In this document: positions 26,020 through 39,395 of the stretch, piece after piece | Position numbering within the stretch: the stretch's first letter is position 1 | Layout: each line of letters begins with the position of its first letter | Origin: Symsagittifera roscoffensis | Taxonomy: Eukaryota; Xenacoelomorpha; Acoela; Convolutidae | DNA: 64,000 nt | NCBI RefSeq assembly: GCF_963678635.1 | Contig: NC_087067.1 | Span: forward strand, 58,204,287-58,268,286 | Direction of reading: 5' to 3' | Program-made: the position numbers and the translations under genes | The notes under the pieces: model-generated | Told to the model about the DNA's origin: nothing | Database searches by the model: none | The model's input: only the letters and a program-made list of their open reading frames with translations

Positions 26020-28291
26020 TTAACATCCCGAAAAAGCGTCGCTGGGTATTTCAAAGTTGTCAAAACTGAAGAAACATTCAGTAGCCAAGACCAAAAGCAA
26101 GTGGAAACTACCAATTTGTGACAACTTTATTGAGACAAAAACACTCCAGCGCGAATTCGCTAGTGCAACAATCCCAACACTAGTAGAATTGAATAAATGA
26201 ACAAAAATGAGCACATGAAAAAAACTATGTCAACCAGTCACTGTGATCAAAAATGGAAAAACTTGTAACGAGAAAAACCGCATCACTGATAGACACATTA
26301 AAAGTCATTATTCCAGTAAAAAAAAGTGAAATCAATAATTAGGCCTTCCCAGGTACCCTTAACAAGTTTTAAAGGCATCACCAAACCCAAAAAGGCACCA
26401 CTGCCTTTCAAATTTGTGAAAACTCAAATAATGTTTGGTAGTCAAGACCAAAAAGAAAGAAAAACTGCCAGTAATGTGACGACAGTTTTTTTGAACATAA
26501 AATCACCACAGCGCAAATTCGCTTCTGCAACTATCGCTTTCCTAGTGGATTTGACGAATGAAACAATAATGAACACATCAAGATGACTTAACTAGCCACA
26601 CACTGTCCTCAAAAATGAAAAAACTTGTACCACAAAAAACCGCAAAAAAGATGAACACAGAAAAAGACATATTTCAGAAACATTAACATCAAAATCAAAA
26701 ACATAGTACTCCCAGGAACCGTCAGCATGGCCACAACGCATTAACACCCCGAAAAAGCGTCGCTGGGTATTTCAAAGATGTCAAAACTGAAGAAACATTC
26801 AGTAGCCAAGACCAAAAGCAAGTGGAAACTACCAATTTGTGACAACTTTATTGAGACAAAAACACTCCAGCGCGAATTCGCGAGTGCAACAATCGCAACA
26901 CTAGTAGATTTGAATAAATGAACAAAAATGAGCACATCAAAAAAACTATGTCAATCAGTCATTGTGATCAAAAATGGAAAAACTTGTAACGAGAAAAACC
27001 GCATCACTGATAGACACATAAAAAGACATGATTCCAGGAAAAAAAAGTGAAATAAAGAAATAAGCCTTCCCAGGTACCCTTAACAAGTTATAAATGCATC
27101 ACCAAACCCAAAAAGGCACCACTGCCTTTCAAATTTGTGAAAACTCAAATAATGTCTGGTAGTCAAGACCAAAAAGAAAAAAAAATTGCCAGTACTGTGA
27201 CGACAATTTTTTTTTGAACAAAAAATTACCACAGCGCAAAATTCGCTTCTGCAACTATCGCCTACCCAGTAGATTTGACGAATGAATCAACAATGATCAC
27301 ATCAAGATGACTTATCTAGCCCCACACTGTCCTCAAAGATCGCAAATTCGCTTCTGCAATTATCGCCTAACCAGTAAATTTGACGAATGAAACAACAATG
27401 AACACATCAAGATGGTTTAACTAGCCACACACTGTCCACAAAAATGAAAAAAAAATGTACCACAAAAAATCGCATCAAAGATGAACACAAAAAAAGACAT
27501 ATTTCAGAAACAAAAATAGCAAAATTAAAAACTTAGTACTCCCAGGAACCGTCAGCATGGCCGCAACGCGTTAACACCCCGAAAAAGCGTCGCTGGGTAT
27601 TTCAAAGATGTCAAAACTGAAGAAACATTCAGTAGCCAAGACTAAAAGCAAGTGGAAACTACCAGCTTGTGACAAGTTTATTGAGACAAAAACACTCCAG
27701 CGCGAATTCGCGAGTGCAACAATCGCAAAACTAGTAGATTTGAAGAAATGAACAAAAATGAGCACGTCAAAAAAACTATGTCAACCAGTCAATGTGACCA
27801 GAAATAGAAAAACTTGTAACGAGAAAAACCGCATCACTGATAGACACATAAAAAGACATGATTCCAGGAAAAAAAAGTGAAATCAATAAATAAGCCTTCC
27901 CAGGTACCCTTAACAAGTTATAAAGGCATCATCAAACCCAAAAAGGCACCACTGTCTTTCAAATTTGTGAAAACTCAAATAATGTCTGGTAGTCAAGACC
28001 AAAAAGAAAGAAAAACTTCCAGTAATGTGACGACATTTTTTTCGAACAAAAAATCACCACAGCGCAAATTCGCTTCTGCAACTATCGCTTTCCTAGTAGA
28101 TTTGACGAATGAAACAATAATGAACACATTAAGATGACTTAACTAGCCACACACTGTCATCGAAAATGAAAAAACTTGTACCACAAAAAACCGCAAAAAA
28201 GATGAACACGGAAAAAGTCTTATTTCAGAAACATTAACAGCAAAACCAAAAACTTAGTACTCGCAGGAACCGTCAGCATGACCACAACGTA
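26020..28291. repeat. Satellite B units between higher-order blocks
   Basis: Three units anchored at 26020, 26741 and 27571 (721, 830 and 721 bp). The first has CATTATTCCAG, AATTAGGCC and TTTGGTAGTC. The second contains the first example of the internal 105-bp duplication. The third has GCAACGCGTTAAC, CCAGCTTGTGACAAG and CAATGTGACCAGAAATAG. Nothing besides satellite is visible. Confidence 0.7.
27236..27446. repeat. Internal duplication of about 105 bp, copy pair 1
   Basis: A piece of half-unit 1 starting at GCAAA(A)TTCGCTTCTGC is present twice, joined by the sequence CCTCAAAGATCGCAAATTCG (27331-27350). This lengthens the unit to about 830 bp. The two copies differ (CTACCCAGTAGATTT, then CTAACCAGTAAATTT), so they came from two unit subtypes and are not a fresh duplication of one sequence. 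Extra changes here (TTATCTAGCCCC, CTGTCCACA) suggest this pair is the most diverged. Confidence 0.85.
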
Positions 28292-31274
28292 TTAACAACC
28301 CGAAAAAGCGTCGCTGGGTATTTCAAAGATGTCAAAACTGAAGAAACATTCAGTAGCCAAGACCAAAAGCAAGTGGAAACTACCAATTTGTGACAATTTT
28401 ATTGAGACAAAAACACTCCAGCGCGAATTCGCGAGTGCAACAATCGCAAAACTAGTAGATTTGAATAAATGAACAAAAATGAGCGCATCAAAAAACTATG
28501 TCAACCAGTCACTGTGATCAAAAATGGAAAAACTTGTAACGAGAAAAACCGCATCACTGATAGACACATAAAAAGACATGATTCCAGGAAAAAAAGTGAA
28601 ATCAATAATTAAGCCTTCCCAGGTACCCTTAATAATTTAAAAAGGCATCACCAAACCCAAAAAGGCACCACTGCCTTTCAAATTTGTGAAAACTCAAATA
28701 ACGTCTGGTAGTCAAGACCAAAAAGAAAGAAAAACTTCCAGTAATGTGACGACATTTTTTCGAACAAAAAATCACCACAGCGCAAATTCGCTTCTGCAAC
28801 TATCGCCTTCCTAGTAGATTTGACGAATGAAACAATAATGAACACATCAAGATGACTTAACTAGCCACACACTGTCATCAAAAATGAAAAAACTTGTACC
28901 ACAAAAAACCGCAAAAAAGATGAACACGGAAAAAGTCTTATTTCAGAAACATTAACAGCAAAACCAAAAACTTAGTACTCGCAGTAACCATCAGCATGGT
29001 CACAACGCGTTAACCCCCCGAAAAAGCGTCGCTGGGTATTTCAAAGATGTCAAAACTGAAGAAACATTCAGTAGCCAAGACCAAAAGCAAGTGGAAACTA
29101 CCAATTTGTGACAACTTTATTGATACAAAACCACTCCAGCGCGAATTCGCTAGTGCAACAATCGCAAAACTAGTAGATTTGAATAAATGAACAAAAATGA
29201 GCGCATCAAAAAAACTATGTCAACCAGTCACTGTGATCAAAAATGGAAAAACTTGTAACGAGAAAAACCGCATCACTGATAGACACATAAAAAGACATGA
29301 TTCCAGGAAAAAAAGTGAAATCAATAATTAAGCCTTCCCAGGTACCCTTAATAATTTAAAAAGGCATCACCAAACCCAAAAAGGCACCACTGCCTTTCAA
29401 ATTTGTGAAAACTCAAATAACGTCTGGTAGTCAAGACCAAAAAGAAAGAAAAACTGCCAGTAATGTGATGACATTTTTTTCGAACAAAAAATCACCACAG
29501 CGCAAATTCGCTTCTGCAACTATCGCTTTCCTAGTAGATTTGACGAATGAAACAATAATGAACACATTAAGATGACTTAACTAGCCACACACTGTCATCG
29601 AAAATGAAAAAACTTGTACCACAAAAAACCGCAAAAAAGATGAACACGGAAAAAGTCTTATTTCAGAAACATTAACAGCAAAACCAAAAACTTAGTACTC
29701 GCAGGAACCGTCAGCATGACCACAACGTATTAACAACCCGAAAAAGCGTCGCTGGGTATTTCAAAGATGTCAAAACTGAAGAAACATTCAGTAGCCAAGA
29801 CCAAAAGCAAGTGGAAACTACCAATTTGTGACAATTTTATTGAGACAAAAACACTCCAGCGCGAATTCGCGAGTGCAACAATCGCAAAACTAGTAGATTT
29901 GAATAAATGAACAAAAATGAGCGCATCAAAAAAACTATGTCAACCAGTCACTGTGATCAAAAATGGAAAAACTTGTAACGAGAAAAACCGCATCACTGAT
30001 AGACACATAAAAAGACATGATTCCAGGAAAAAAAGTGAAATCAATAATTAAGCCTTCCCAGGTACCCTTAATAATTTAAAAAGGCATCACCAAACCCAAA
30101 AAGGCACCACTGCCTTTCAAATTTGTGAAAACTCAAATAACGTCTGGTAGTCAAGACCAAAAAGAAAGAAAAACTTCCAGTAATGTGACGACATTTTTTC
30201 GAACAAAAAATCACCACAGCGCAAATTCGCTTCTGCAACTATCGCCTTCCTAGTAGATTTGACGAATGAAACAATAATGAACACATCAAGATGACTTAAC
30301 TAGCCACACACTATCATCAAAAATGAAAAAACTTGTACCACAAAAAACCGCAAAAAAGATGAACACGGAAAAAGTCTTATTTCAGAAACATTAACAGCAA
30401 AACCAAAAACTTAGTACTCGCAGTAACCGTCAGCATGGTCACAACGCGTTAACACCCCGAAAAAGCGTCGCTGGGTATTTCAAAGATGTCAAAACTGAAG
30501 AAACATTCAGTAGCCAAGACCAAAAGCAAGTGGAAACTACCAATTTGTGACAACTTTGTTGATACAAAACCACTCCAGCGCGAATTCGCGAGTGCAACAA
30601 TCGCAACACTAGTAGATTTGAATAAATGAACAAAAATGAGCACATCAAAAAAACTATGTCAACCAGTCACTGTGATCAAAAATGGAAAAACTTGTAACGA
30701 GAAAAACCGCATCACTGATAGACACATAAAAAGACATGATTCCAGGAAAAAAAGTGAAATCAATAATTAAGCCTTCCCAGGTACCCTTAATAATTTAAAA
30801 AGGCATCACCAAACCCAAAAAGGCAGCACTGCCTTTCAAATTTGTGAAAACTCAAATAATGTCTGGTAGTCAAGACCAAAAAGAAAGAAAAACAGCCAGT
30901 ACTGTGACGAATTTTTTTTTCGAACAAAAAATCACCACAGCGCAAATTCGGTTCTGCAACTATCGCCTACCCAGTAGATTTGACGAATGAAACAACAATG
31001 AACACATCAAGATAACTTAACTAGCCACACACTGTCCTCAAAGATCGCAAATTCGCTTCTGCAACTATCGCCTAACCAGTAAATTTGACGAATGAAACAA
31101 CAATGAACACATAAAGATGACTTAACTAGCCACACACTGTCCTCAGAAATGAAAAAAATTTGTACCACAAAAAATCGCATCAAAGATGAACACAAAATGG
31201 ACATGTTTCAGAAACACAAATAGCAAAATTAAAAACTTAGTACTCCCAGGAACCGTCAGCATGTCCACAACGCA
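28292..31274. repeat. Dimeric higher-order repeat in satellite B (about 1438 bp)
   Basis: Units at 28292 and 29730 share CATGACCACAACGTATTAAC and GACAATTTTATTGAG. Units at 29010 and 30449 share CATGGTCACAACGCGTTAAC and TTGATACAAAACCACTCC. All contain AATAATTTAAAAAGGCATC and AAAAGTCTTATTTCAG. Offsets are 1438 and 1439 bp. Apart from small differences the dimers look nearly identical. The last unit then acquires the 105-bp duplication. Confidence 0.8.
30942..31151. repeat. Internal duplication of about 105 bp, copy pair 2
   Basis: Same join CTCAAAGATCGCAAATTC, with the second copy starting at 31047. The first copy reads GCAAATTCGGTTCTGC, a variant shared with pairs 3 and 4. It lies in the 826-bp unit anchored at 30449. 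Confidence 0.85.
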
Positions 31275-31995
31275 TTAACACCCCGAAAAAGCGTCGCTGG
31301 GTATTTCAAAGATGGCAAAACTGAAGAAACATTCAGTAGCCAAGACCAAAAGCAAGTGGAAACTACCAATTTGTGACAACTTTAATGAGACAAAAACACT
31401 CCAGCGTGAATTCGCGAGTGCAACAACCGCAAAACTAGTAGATTTGAACAAATAAACAAAAATGAGCACATCAAAAAAACTATGTCAACCAGTCACTGTG
31501 ATGAAAAATGGAAAAACTTGTAAGGAGAAAAACCGCATCACTGATAGACACATAAAAAGACATGATTCGAGGAAAAAAAAGTGAAATCAAAAATTAAGCC
31601 TTCCCAGGTACCCTTAACAAGTTATAAAGGCATCACCAAACCCAAAAAGGCACCACTGTCTTTCAAATTTGTGAAAACTGAAGTAATGTCTGGTAGTCAA
31701 GACCAAAAAGAAAGAAAAACTGCCAGTAATGTGACGACATTTTTTTCGAACAAAAAATCACCACAGCGCAAATTCGCTTCTGCAACTATCGCTTTCCTAG
31801 TAGATTTGACGAATGAAACAATAATGAACACATCAAGATGACCTAACTAGCCACATACTGTCCTCAAAAATGAAAAAACTTGTACCACAAAAAACCGCAA
31901 AAAAGATGAACACAGAAAAAGACATGTTTCAGAAACAATAACACCAAAATCAAAAACTTAGTACTCCCAGGAACCGTCAGCATGGCCACAACGCA
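31275..31995. repeat. Satellite B unit, source type of the 35700 and 37959 units
   Basis: This 721-bp unit carries AAAGATGGCAAAACTG, CAACTTTAATGAGAC, CAGCGTGAATTCGCG and CAACAACCGCAAAAC. The same set recurs at 35700 and 37959. With its neighbour at 31996 it also parallels the pair 37959 and 38680, so a multi-unit segment was copied over about 6.7 kb. Confidence 0.75.
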
Positions 31996-33437
31996 TTAAC
32001 AACCCGAAAAAGCGTCGCTGCGTATTTCAAAGATGTCAAAACTGAAGAAAGATTCAGTAGCCAAGACCAAAAGCAAGTGGAAACTACCAATTTGTGACAA
32101 CTTTATTGAGACAAAAACACTCCAGCGCGAATTCGCGAGTGCAACAATCGCAAAACTAGTAAATTTGAATAATTGAACAAAAATGAGCTCATCAAAAAAA
32201 CTATGTCAACCAGTCACTGTGATGAAAAATGGAAAAACTTGTAAGGAGAAAAACCGCATCACTGATAGACACATAAAAAGACATGATTCCAGGAAAAAAA
32301 AGTGAAATCAATAATTAAGCCTTCCCAGGTACCCTTAATAAGTTAAAAAGGCATCACCAAACCCAAAAAGGCACCACTGTCTTTCAAATTTGTGAAAACT
32401 CAAAAAATGTCGGGTAGTGAAGACCAAAAAGAAAAAAAAACTGCCAGTAATGTGATAACATTTTTTTCGAACAAAAAATCACCACAGCGCAAATTCGCTT
32501 CTGCAACTATCGCTTTCCTAGTAGATTTGTTGAATGGACGAATAAAGAACACATCAAGATGACTTTACTAGCCACACACAGTCCTAAAAAATGAAAAAAA
32601 ACGTACCACAAAAAATTGCATCAAAGATGAACACAAAAAAAAACATATTTCAGAAACATTAACACCAAAATCAAAAACTTAGTACTCCCAGTAACCATCA
32701 GCATGGTCACAACGCGTTAACACCCCGAAAAAGCGTCGCTGGGTATTTCAAAGATGTCAAAACTGAAGAAACATTCAGTAGCCAAGACCAAAAGCAAGTG
32801 GAAACTACCAATTTGTGACAACTTTATTGAGACAAAAACACTCCAGCGCGAATTCGCGAGTGCAACAATCGCAAAACTAGTAAATTTGAATAATTGAACA
32901 AAAATGAGCTCATCAAAAAAACTATGTCAACCAGTCACTGTGATGAAAAATGGAAAAACTTGTAAGGAGAAAAACCGCATCACTGATAGACACATAAAAA
33001 GACATGATTCCAGGAAAAAAAAGTGAAATCAATAATTAAGCCTTCCCAGGTACCCTTAATAAGTTAAAAAGGCATCACCAAACCCAAAAAGGCACCACTG
33101 TCTTTCAAATTTGTGAAAACTCAAAAAATGTCGGGTAGTGAAGACCAAAAAGAAAAAAAAACTGCCAGTAATGTGATAACATTTTTTTCGAACAAAAAAT
33201 CACCACAGCGCAAATTCGCTTCTGCAACTATCGCTTTCCTAGTAGATTTGTTGAATGGACGAATAAAGAACACATCAAGATGACTTTACTAGCCACACAC
33301 AGTCCTAAAAAATGAAAAAAAACGTACCACAAAAAATTGCATCAAAGATGAACACAAAAAAAAACATATTTCAGAAACATTAACACCAAAATCAAAAACT
33401 TAGTACTCCCAGTAACCATCAGCATGGTCACAACGCG
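31996..33437. repeat. Near-identical tandem pair of satellite B units (721 bp)
   Basis: From about 32101 the sequence repeats at 721-bp offset with no difference that I noticed until about 33480. Shared rare variants include GAGCTCATCAAAAAAAC, GTCGGGTAGTGAAGACC, GTGATAACATTTTTTTCG and TTGTTGAATGGACGAATAAAG. The following units at 33438 and 35700 keep the last of these. This is one of the most recent duplications in the window. Confidence 0.8.
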
Positions 33438-35366
33438 TTAACACCCCGAAAAAGCGTCGCTGGGTATTTCAAAGATGTCAAAACTGAAGAAACATTCAGT
33501 AGCCAAGACCAAAAGCAAGTGGAAACTACCAATTTGTGACAACTTTATTGATACAAAACCACTCCAGCGCGAATTCGCGAGTGCAACAATCGCAACACTA
33601 GTAGATTTGAATAAATGAACAAAAATGAGCACATCAAAAAAACTATGTCAACCAGTCACTGTGATCAAAAATGGAAAAACTTGTAAGGAGAAAAACCGCA
33701 TCACTGATAGACACATAAAAAGACATGATTCCAGGAAAAAAAAAGTGAAATCAATAATTAAGCCTTCCCAGGTACCCTTAATAAGTTAAAAAGGCATCAC
33801 CAAACCCAAAAAGGCACCACTATCTTTCAAATTTGTGAAAACTCAAAAAATGTCGGGTAGTGAAGACCAAAAAGAAAGAAAAACTGCCAGTAATGTGATA
33901 ACATTTTTTTCGAACAAAAAATCACCACAGCGCAAATTCGCTTCTGCAACTATCGCTTTCCTAGTAGATTTGTTGAATGGACGAATAAAGAACACATCAA
34001 GATGACTTTACTAGCCACACACAGTCCTAAAAAATGAAAAAAACGTACCACAAAAAATTGCATCAAAGATGAACACAAAAAAAAAAACATATTTCAGAAA
34101 CATTAACACCAAAATCAAAAACTTAGTACTCCAGTAACCATCAGCATGGTCACAACGCGTTAACACCCCGAAAAAGCGTCGCTGGGTATTTCAAAGATGT
34201 CAAAACTGTAGAAACATTCAGTAGCCAAGACCAAAAGCAAGTGGAAACTACCAATTTGTGACAACTTTATTGATACAAAACCACTCCAGCGCGAATTCGC
34301 GAGTGCAACAATCGCAACACTAGTAGATTTGAATAAATGAACAAAAATGAGCACATCAAAAAAACTATGTCAACCAGTCACTGTGATCAAAAATGGAAAA
34401 ACTTGTAACGAGAAAAACCGCATCACTGATAGACACATAAAAAGACATGATTCCAGGAAAAAAAGTGAAATCAATAATTAAGCCTTCCCAGGTACCCTTA
34501 ATAAGTTAAAAAGGCATCACCAAACCCAAAAAGGCACCACTGCCTTTCAAATTTGTGAAAACTCAAATAATGTCTGGTAGTCAAGACCAAAAAGAAAGAA
34601 AAACTTCCAGTAATGTGACATTTTTTTCGAACAAAAAATCACCACAGCGCAAATTCGCTTCTGCAACTATCGCTTTCCTAGTAGATTTGACGAATGAAAC
34701 AATAATGAACACATCAAAATGACTTAACTAGCCACACACTGTCATCAAAAATGAAAAAACTTGTACCACAAAAACCGCAAAAAAGATGAACACGGAAAAA
34801 GTCATATTTCAGAAACATTAACAGCAAAACCAAAAACTTAGTACTCGCAGGAACCGTCAGCATGGCCACAACGTATTAACAACCCGAAAAAGCGTCGCTG
34901 GGTATTTCAAAGATGTCAAAACTGAAGAAACATTCAGTAGCCAAGACCAAAAGCAAGTGGAAACTACCAATTTGTGACAATTTTATTGAGACAAAAACAC
35001 TCCAGCGAGAATTCGCGAGTGCAACAATTACAACACTAGTAGATTTGAATAATTTAACAAAAATGAGCACATCAAAAAATTTATGTCAACCAGTCACTGT
35101 GATCAAAAATGGAAAAACTTGTAACGAGAAAAACCGCATCACTGATAGACACATAAAAAGACATGATTCCAGGAAAAAAGTGAAATCAATAATTAAGCCT
35201 TCCCAGGTACCCTTAACAAGTTATAAAGGCATCACCAAACCCAAAAAGGCACCACTGCCTTTCAAATTTGTGAAAACTCAAATAATGTCTGGTAGTCAAG
35301 ACCAAAATGAAAGAAAAACAGCCAGTACTGTGACGATTTTTTTTTCGAACAAAAAATCACCACAGC

Positions 35367-35576
35367 GCAAATTCGGTTCTGCAACTATCGCCTACCCAGT
35401 AGATTTGACGAATGAAACAACAATGAACACATCAAGATAACTTAACTAGCCACACACTGTCCTCAAAGATCGCAAATTCGCTTCTGCAACTATCGCCTAA
35501 CCAGTAAATTTGACGAATGAAACAACAATGAACACATCAAGATGACTTAACTAGCCACATACTGTCCTCAGAAAGG
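35367..35576. repeat. Internal duplication of about 105 bp, copy pair 3
   Basis: The second copy starts at 35472 after the same CTCAAAGATCGC join. It lies in the 824-bp unit anchored at 34876 and is part of the 2259-bp higher-order repeat. Confidence 0.85.
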
Positions 35577-37625
35577 AAAAAAATTTGTACCACAAAAAAT
35601 CGCATCAAAGATGAACACAAAATAGACATGTTTCAGAAACACAAATAGCAAAACTAAAAACTTAGTACTCCCAGGAACCGTCAGCATGTCCACAACGCAT
35701 TAACACCCCGAAAAAGCGTCGCTGGGTATTTCAAAGATGGCAAAACTGAAGAAACATTCAGTAGCCAAGACCAAAAGCAAGTGGAAACTACCAATTTGTG
35801 ACAACTTTAATGAGACAAAAACACTCCAGCGTGAATTCGCGAGTGCAACAACCGCAAAACTAGTAGATTTGAATAAATGAACAAAAATGAGCACATCAAA
35901 AAAACTATGTCAACCAGTCACTGTGATGAAAAATGGAAAAACTTGTAAGGAGAAAAACCGCATCACTGATAGACACATAAAAAGACATGATTCCAGGAAA
36001 AAAAAGTGAAATCAAAAATTAAGCCTTCCCAGGTACCCTTAACAAGTTATAAAGGCATCACCAAACCCAAAAAGGCACCACTGTCTTTCAAATTTGTGAA
36101 AACTGAAATAATGTCTGGTAGTCAAGACCAAAAAGAAAGAAAAACTGCCAGTAATGTGATGACATTTTTTTCGAACAAAAAATCACAACAGCGCAAATTC
36201 GCTTCTGCAACTATCGCTTTCCTAGTAGATTTGTTGAATGGACGAATAAAGAACACATCAAGATGACTTTACTAGCCACACACAGTCCTAAAAAATGAAA
36301 AAAACATACCACAAAAAATTGCATCAAAGATGAACACAAAAAAAAACATATTTCAGAAACATTAACACCAAAATCAAAAACTTAGTACTCCAGTAGCCAT
36401 CAGCATGGTCACAACGCGTTAACACCCCGAAAAAGCGTCGCTGGGTATTTCAAAGATGTCAAAACTGTAGAAACATTCAGTAGCCAAGACCAAAAGCAAG
36501 TGGAAACTACCAATTTGTGACAACTTTATTGATACAAAACCACTCCAGCGCGAATTCGCGAGTGCAACAATCGCAACACTAGTAGATTTGAATAAATGAA
36601 CAAAAATGAGCACATCAAAAAAACTATGTCAACCAGTCACTGTGATCAAAAATGGAAAAACTTGTAACGAGAAAAACCGCATCACTGATAGACACATAAA
36701 AAGACATGATTCCAGGAAAAAAAGTGAAATCAATAATTAAGCCTTCCCAGGTACCCTTAATAAGTTAAAAAGGCATCACCAAACCCAAAAAGGCACCACT
36801 GCCTTTCAAATTTGTGAAAACTCAAATAATGTCTGGTAGTCAAGACCAAAAAGAAAGAAAAACTTCCAGTAATGTGACATTTTTTTCGAACAAAAAATCA
36901 CCACAGCGCAAATTCGCTTCTGCAACTATCGCTTTCCTAGTAGATTTGACGAATGAAACAATAATGAACACATCAAAATGACTTAACTAGCCACACACTG
37001 TCATCAAAAATGAAAAAACTTGTACCACAAAAACCGCAAAAAAGATGAACACGGAAAAAGTCATATTTCAGAAACATTAACAGCAAAACCAAAAACTTAG
37101 TACTCGCAGGAACCGTCAGCATGGCCACAACGTATTAACAACCCGAAAAAGCGTCGCTGGGTATTTCAAAGATGTCAAAACTGAAGAAACATTCAGTAGC
37201 CAAGACCAAAAGCAAGTGGAAACTACCAATTTGTGACAATTTTATTGAGACAAAAACACTCCAGCGAGAATTCGCGAGTGCAACAATTACAACACTAGTA
37301 GATTTGAATAATTTAACAAAAATGAGCACATCAAAAAATTTATGTCAACCAGTCACTGTGATCAAAAATGGAAAAACTTGTAACGAGAAAAACCGCATCA
37401 CTGATAGACACATAAAAAGACATGATTCCAGGAAAAAAGTGAAATCAATAATTAAGCCTTCCCAGGTACCCTTAACAAGTTATAAAGGCATCACCAAACC
37501 CAAAAAGGCACCACTGCCTTTCAAATTTGTGAAAACTCAAATAATGTCTGGTAGTCAAGACCAAAATGAAAGAAAAACAGCCAGTACTGTGACGATTTTT
37601 TTTTCGAACAAAAAATCACCACAGC

Positions 37626-37835
37626 GCAAATTCGGTTCTGCAACTATCGCCTACCCAGTAGATTTGACGAATGAAACAACAATGAACACATCAAGATAAC
37701 TTAACTAGCCACACACTGTCCTCAAAGATCGCAAATTCGCTTCTGCAACTATCGCCTAACCAGTAAATTTGACGAATGAAACAACAATGAACACATCAAG
37801 ATGACTTAACTAGCCACACACTGTCCTCAGAAAGG
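37626..37835. repeat. Internal duplication of about 105 bp, copy pair 4
   Basis: The second copy starts at 37731. It corresponds to pair 3 in the second copy of the 2259-bp repeat. A single difference noticed against pair 3 is CCACACACTG for CCACATACTG. Confidence 0.85.
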
Positions 37836-38679
37836 AAAAAAAATTGTACCACAAAAAATCGCATCAAAGATGAACACAAAATAGACATGTTTCAGAAACA
37901 CAAATAGCAAAACTAAAAACTTAGTACTCCCAGGAACCGTCAGCATGTCCACAACGCATTAACACCCCGAAAAAGCGTCGCTGGGTATTTCAAAGATGGC
38001 AAAACTGAAGAAACATTCAGTAGCCAAGACCAAAAGCAAGTGGAAACTACCAATTTGTGACAACTTTAATGAGACAAAAACACTCCAGCGTGAATTCGCG
38101 AGTGCAACAACCGCAAAACTAGCAGATTTGAATAAATGAACAAAAATGAGCACATCAAAAAAACTATGTCAACCAGTCACTGTGATGAAAAATGGAAAAA
38201 CTTGTAAGGAGAAAAACCGCATCACTGATAGACACATAAAAAGACATGATTCCAGGAAAAAAAAGTGAAATCAAAAATTAAGCCTTCCCAGGTACCCTTA
38301 ACAAGTTATAAAGGCATCACCAAACCCAAAAAGGCACCACTGTCTTTCAAATTTGTGAAAACTGAAATAATTTCTGGTAGTCAAGACCAAAAAGAAAGAA
38401 AAACTGCCAGTAATGTGATGACATTTTTTTCGAACAAAAAATCACCACAGCGCAAATTCGCTTCTGCAACTATCGCTTTCCTAGTAGATTTGACGAATGA
38501 AACAATAATGAACACATCAAGATGACTTAACTAGCCACACACTGTCCTCAAAAATGAAAAAACTTGTACCACAAAAAACCGCAAAAAAGATGAACACAGA
38601 AAAAAACATGTTTCAGAAACAATAACACCAAAATCAAAACCTTAGTACTCCCAGGAACCGTCAGCATGGCCACAACGCA

Positions 38680-39395
38680 TTAACAACCCAAAAAAGCGTC
38701 GCTGCGTATTTCAAAGATGTCAAAACTGAAAAGATTCAGTAGCCAAGACCAAAAGCAAGTGGAAACTACCAATTTGTGACAACTTTATTGAGACAAAAAC
38801 ACTCCAGCGCGAATTCGCGAGTGCAACAATCGCAAAACTAGTAAATTTGAATAATTGAACAAAAATGAGCTCATCAAAAAAACTATGTCAACCAGTCACT
38901 GTGATGAAAAATGGAAAAACTTGTAAGGAGAAAAACCGCATCACTGATAGACACATAAAAAGACATGATTCCAGGAAAAAAAATGAAATCAATAATTAAA
39001 TTTCCCAGGTACCCTTAATAAGTTAAAAAGGCATCACCAAACCCAAAAAGGCACCACTGTCTTTCAAATTTGTGAAAATTCAAATAATGTCGGGCAGTGA
39101 AGACCGAAAAGAAAGAAAAACTGCCAGTAATGTGACGACATTTTTTTCGAACAAAAAATCACCACAGCGCAAATTCGCTTCTGCAACTATCGCTTTCCTA
39201 GTAGATTTGACGAATGAAACAATAATGAACACATCAAGATGACTTAACTAGCCACACACTGTCCTCAAAATGAAAAAACTTGTACCACAAAAAACCGCAT
39301 AAAAGATGAACACAGAAAAAGACATATTTCAGAAACATTAACACCAAAATCAAAAACTTAGTACTCCCAGTAACCATCAGCATGGTCACAACGCG
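38680..39395. repeat. Satellite B unit with exchange scar
   Basis: This unit resembles the one at 31996 (GTCGCTGCGTATTTC, GATTCAGTAGCC, GAGCTCATC) but has lost a few bases (CTGAAAAGATTC), reads AATTAAATTTCCCAGG where the family has AATTAAGCCTTCCCAGG, and has GGGCAGTGAAGACCGAAAAG. AATTAAATTTCCCAGG recurs near 48668. Its second part returns to the common ACGAATGAAACAATAATG type. Confidence 0.7.

Larger units (their letters stand above)
33960..38480. repeat. Three-unit 2259-bp higher-order repeat, two near-identical copies
   Basis: Units at 34160, 34876 and 35700 recur at 36419, 37135 and 37959, each offset exactly 2259 bp. The duplicated span runs from about 33960 to 36220 and again to about 38480. 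I saw only a handful of differences (for example TAACC/TAGCC at 34135 and 36393, CTAGTAG/CTAGCAG at 35861 and 38120, ATGTCTGG/ATTTCTGG at 36112 and 38371). A 175-codon + strand open frame at 34913-35440 recurs unchanged at 37172-37699, which reflects the duplication and not selection. Confidence 0.9.

Noticed and set aside
34913-35440. A 175-codon + strand open frame as a gene, and similar frames elsewhere (9310-9735, 12585-13070, 37172-37699)
   Set aside because: They coincide with repeat units, change length from unit to unit by single indels, have no recognisable domain, and recur only because the DNA is repeated.
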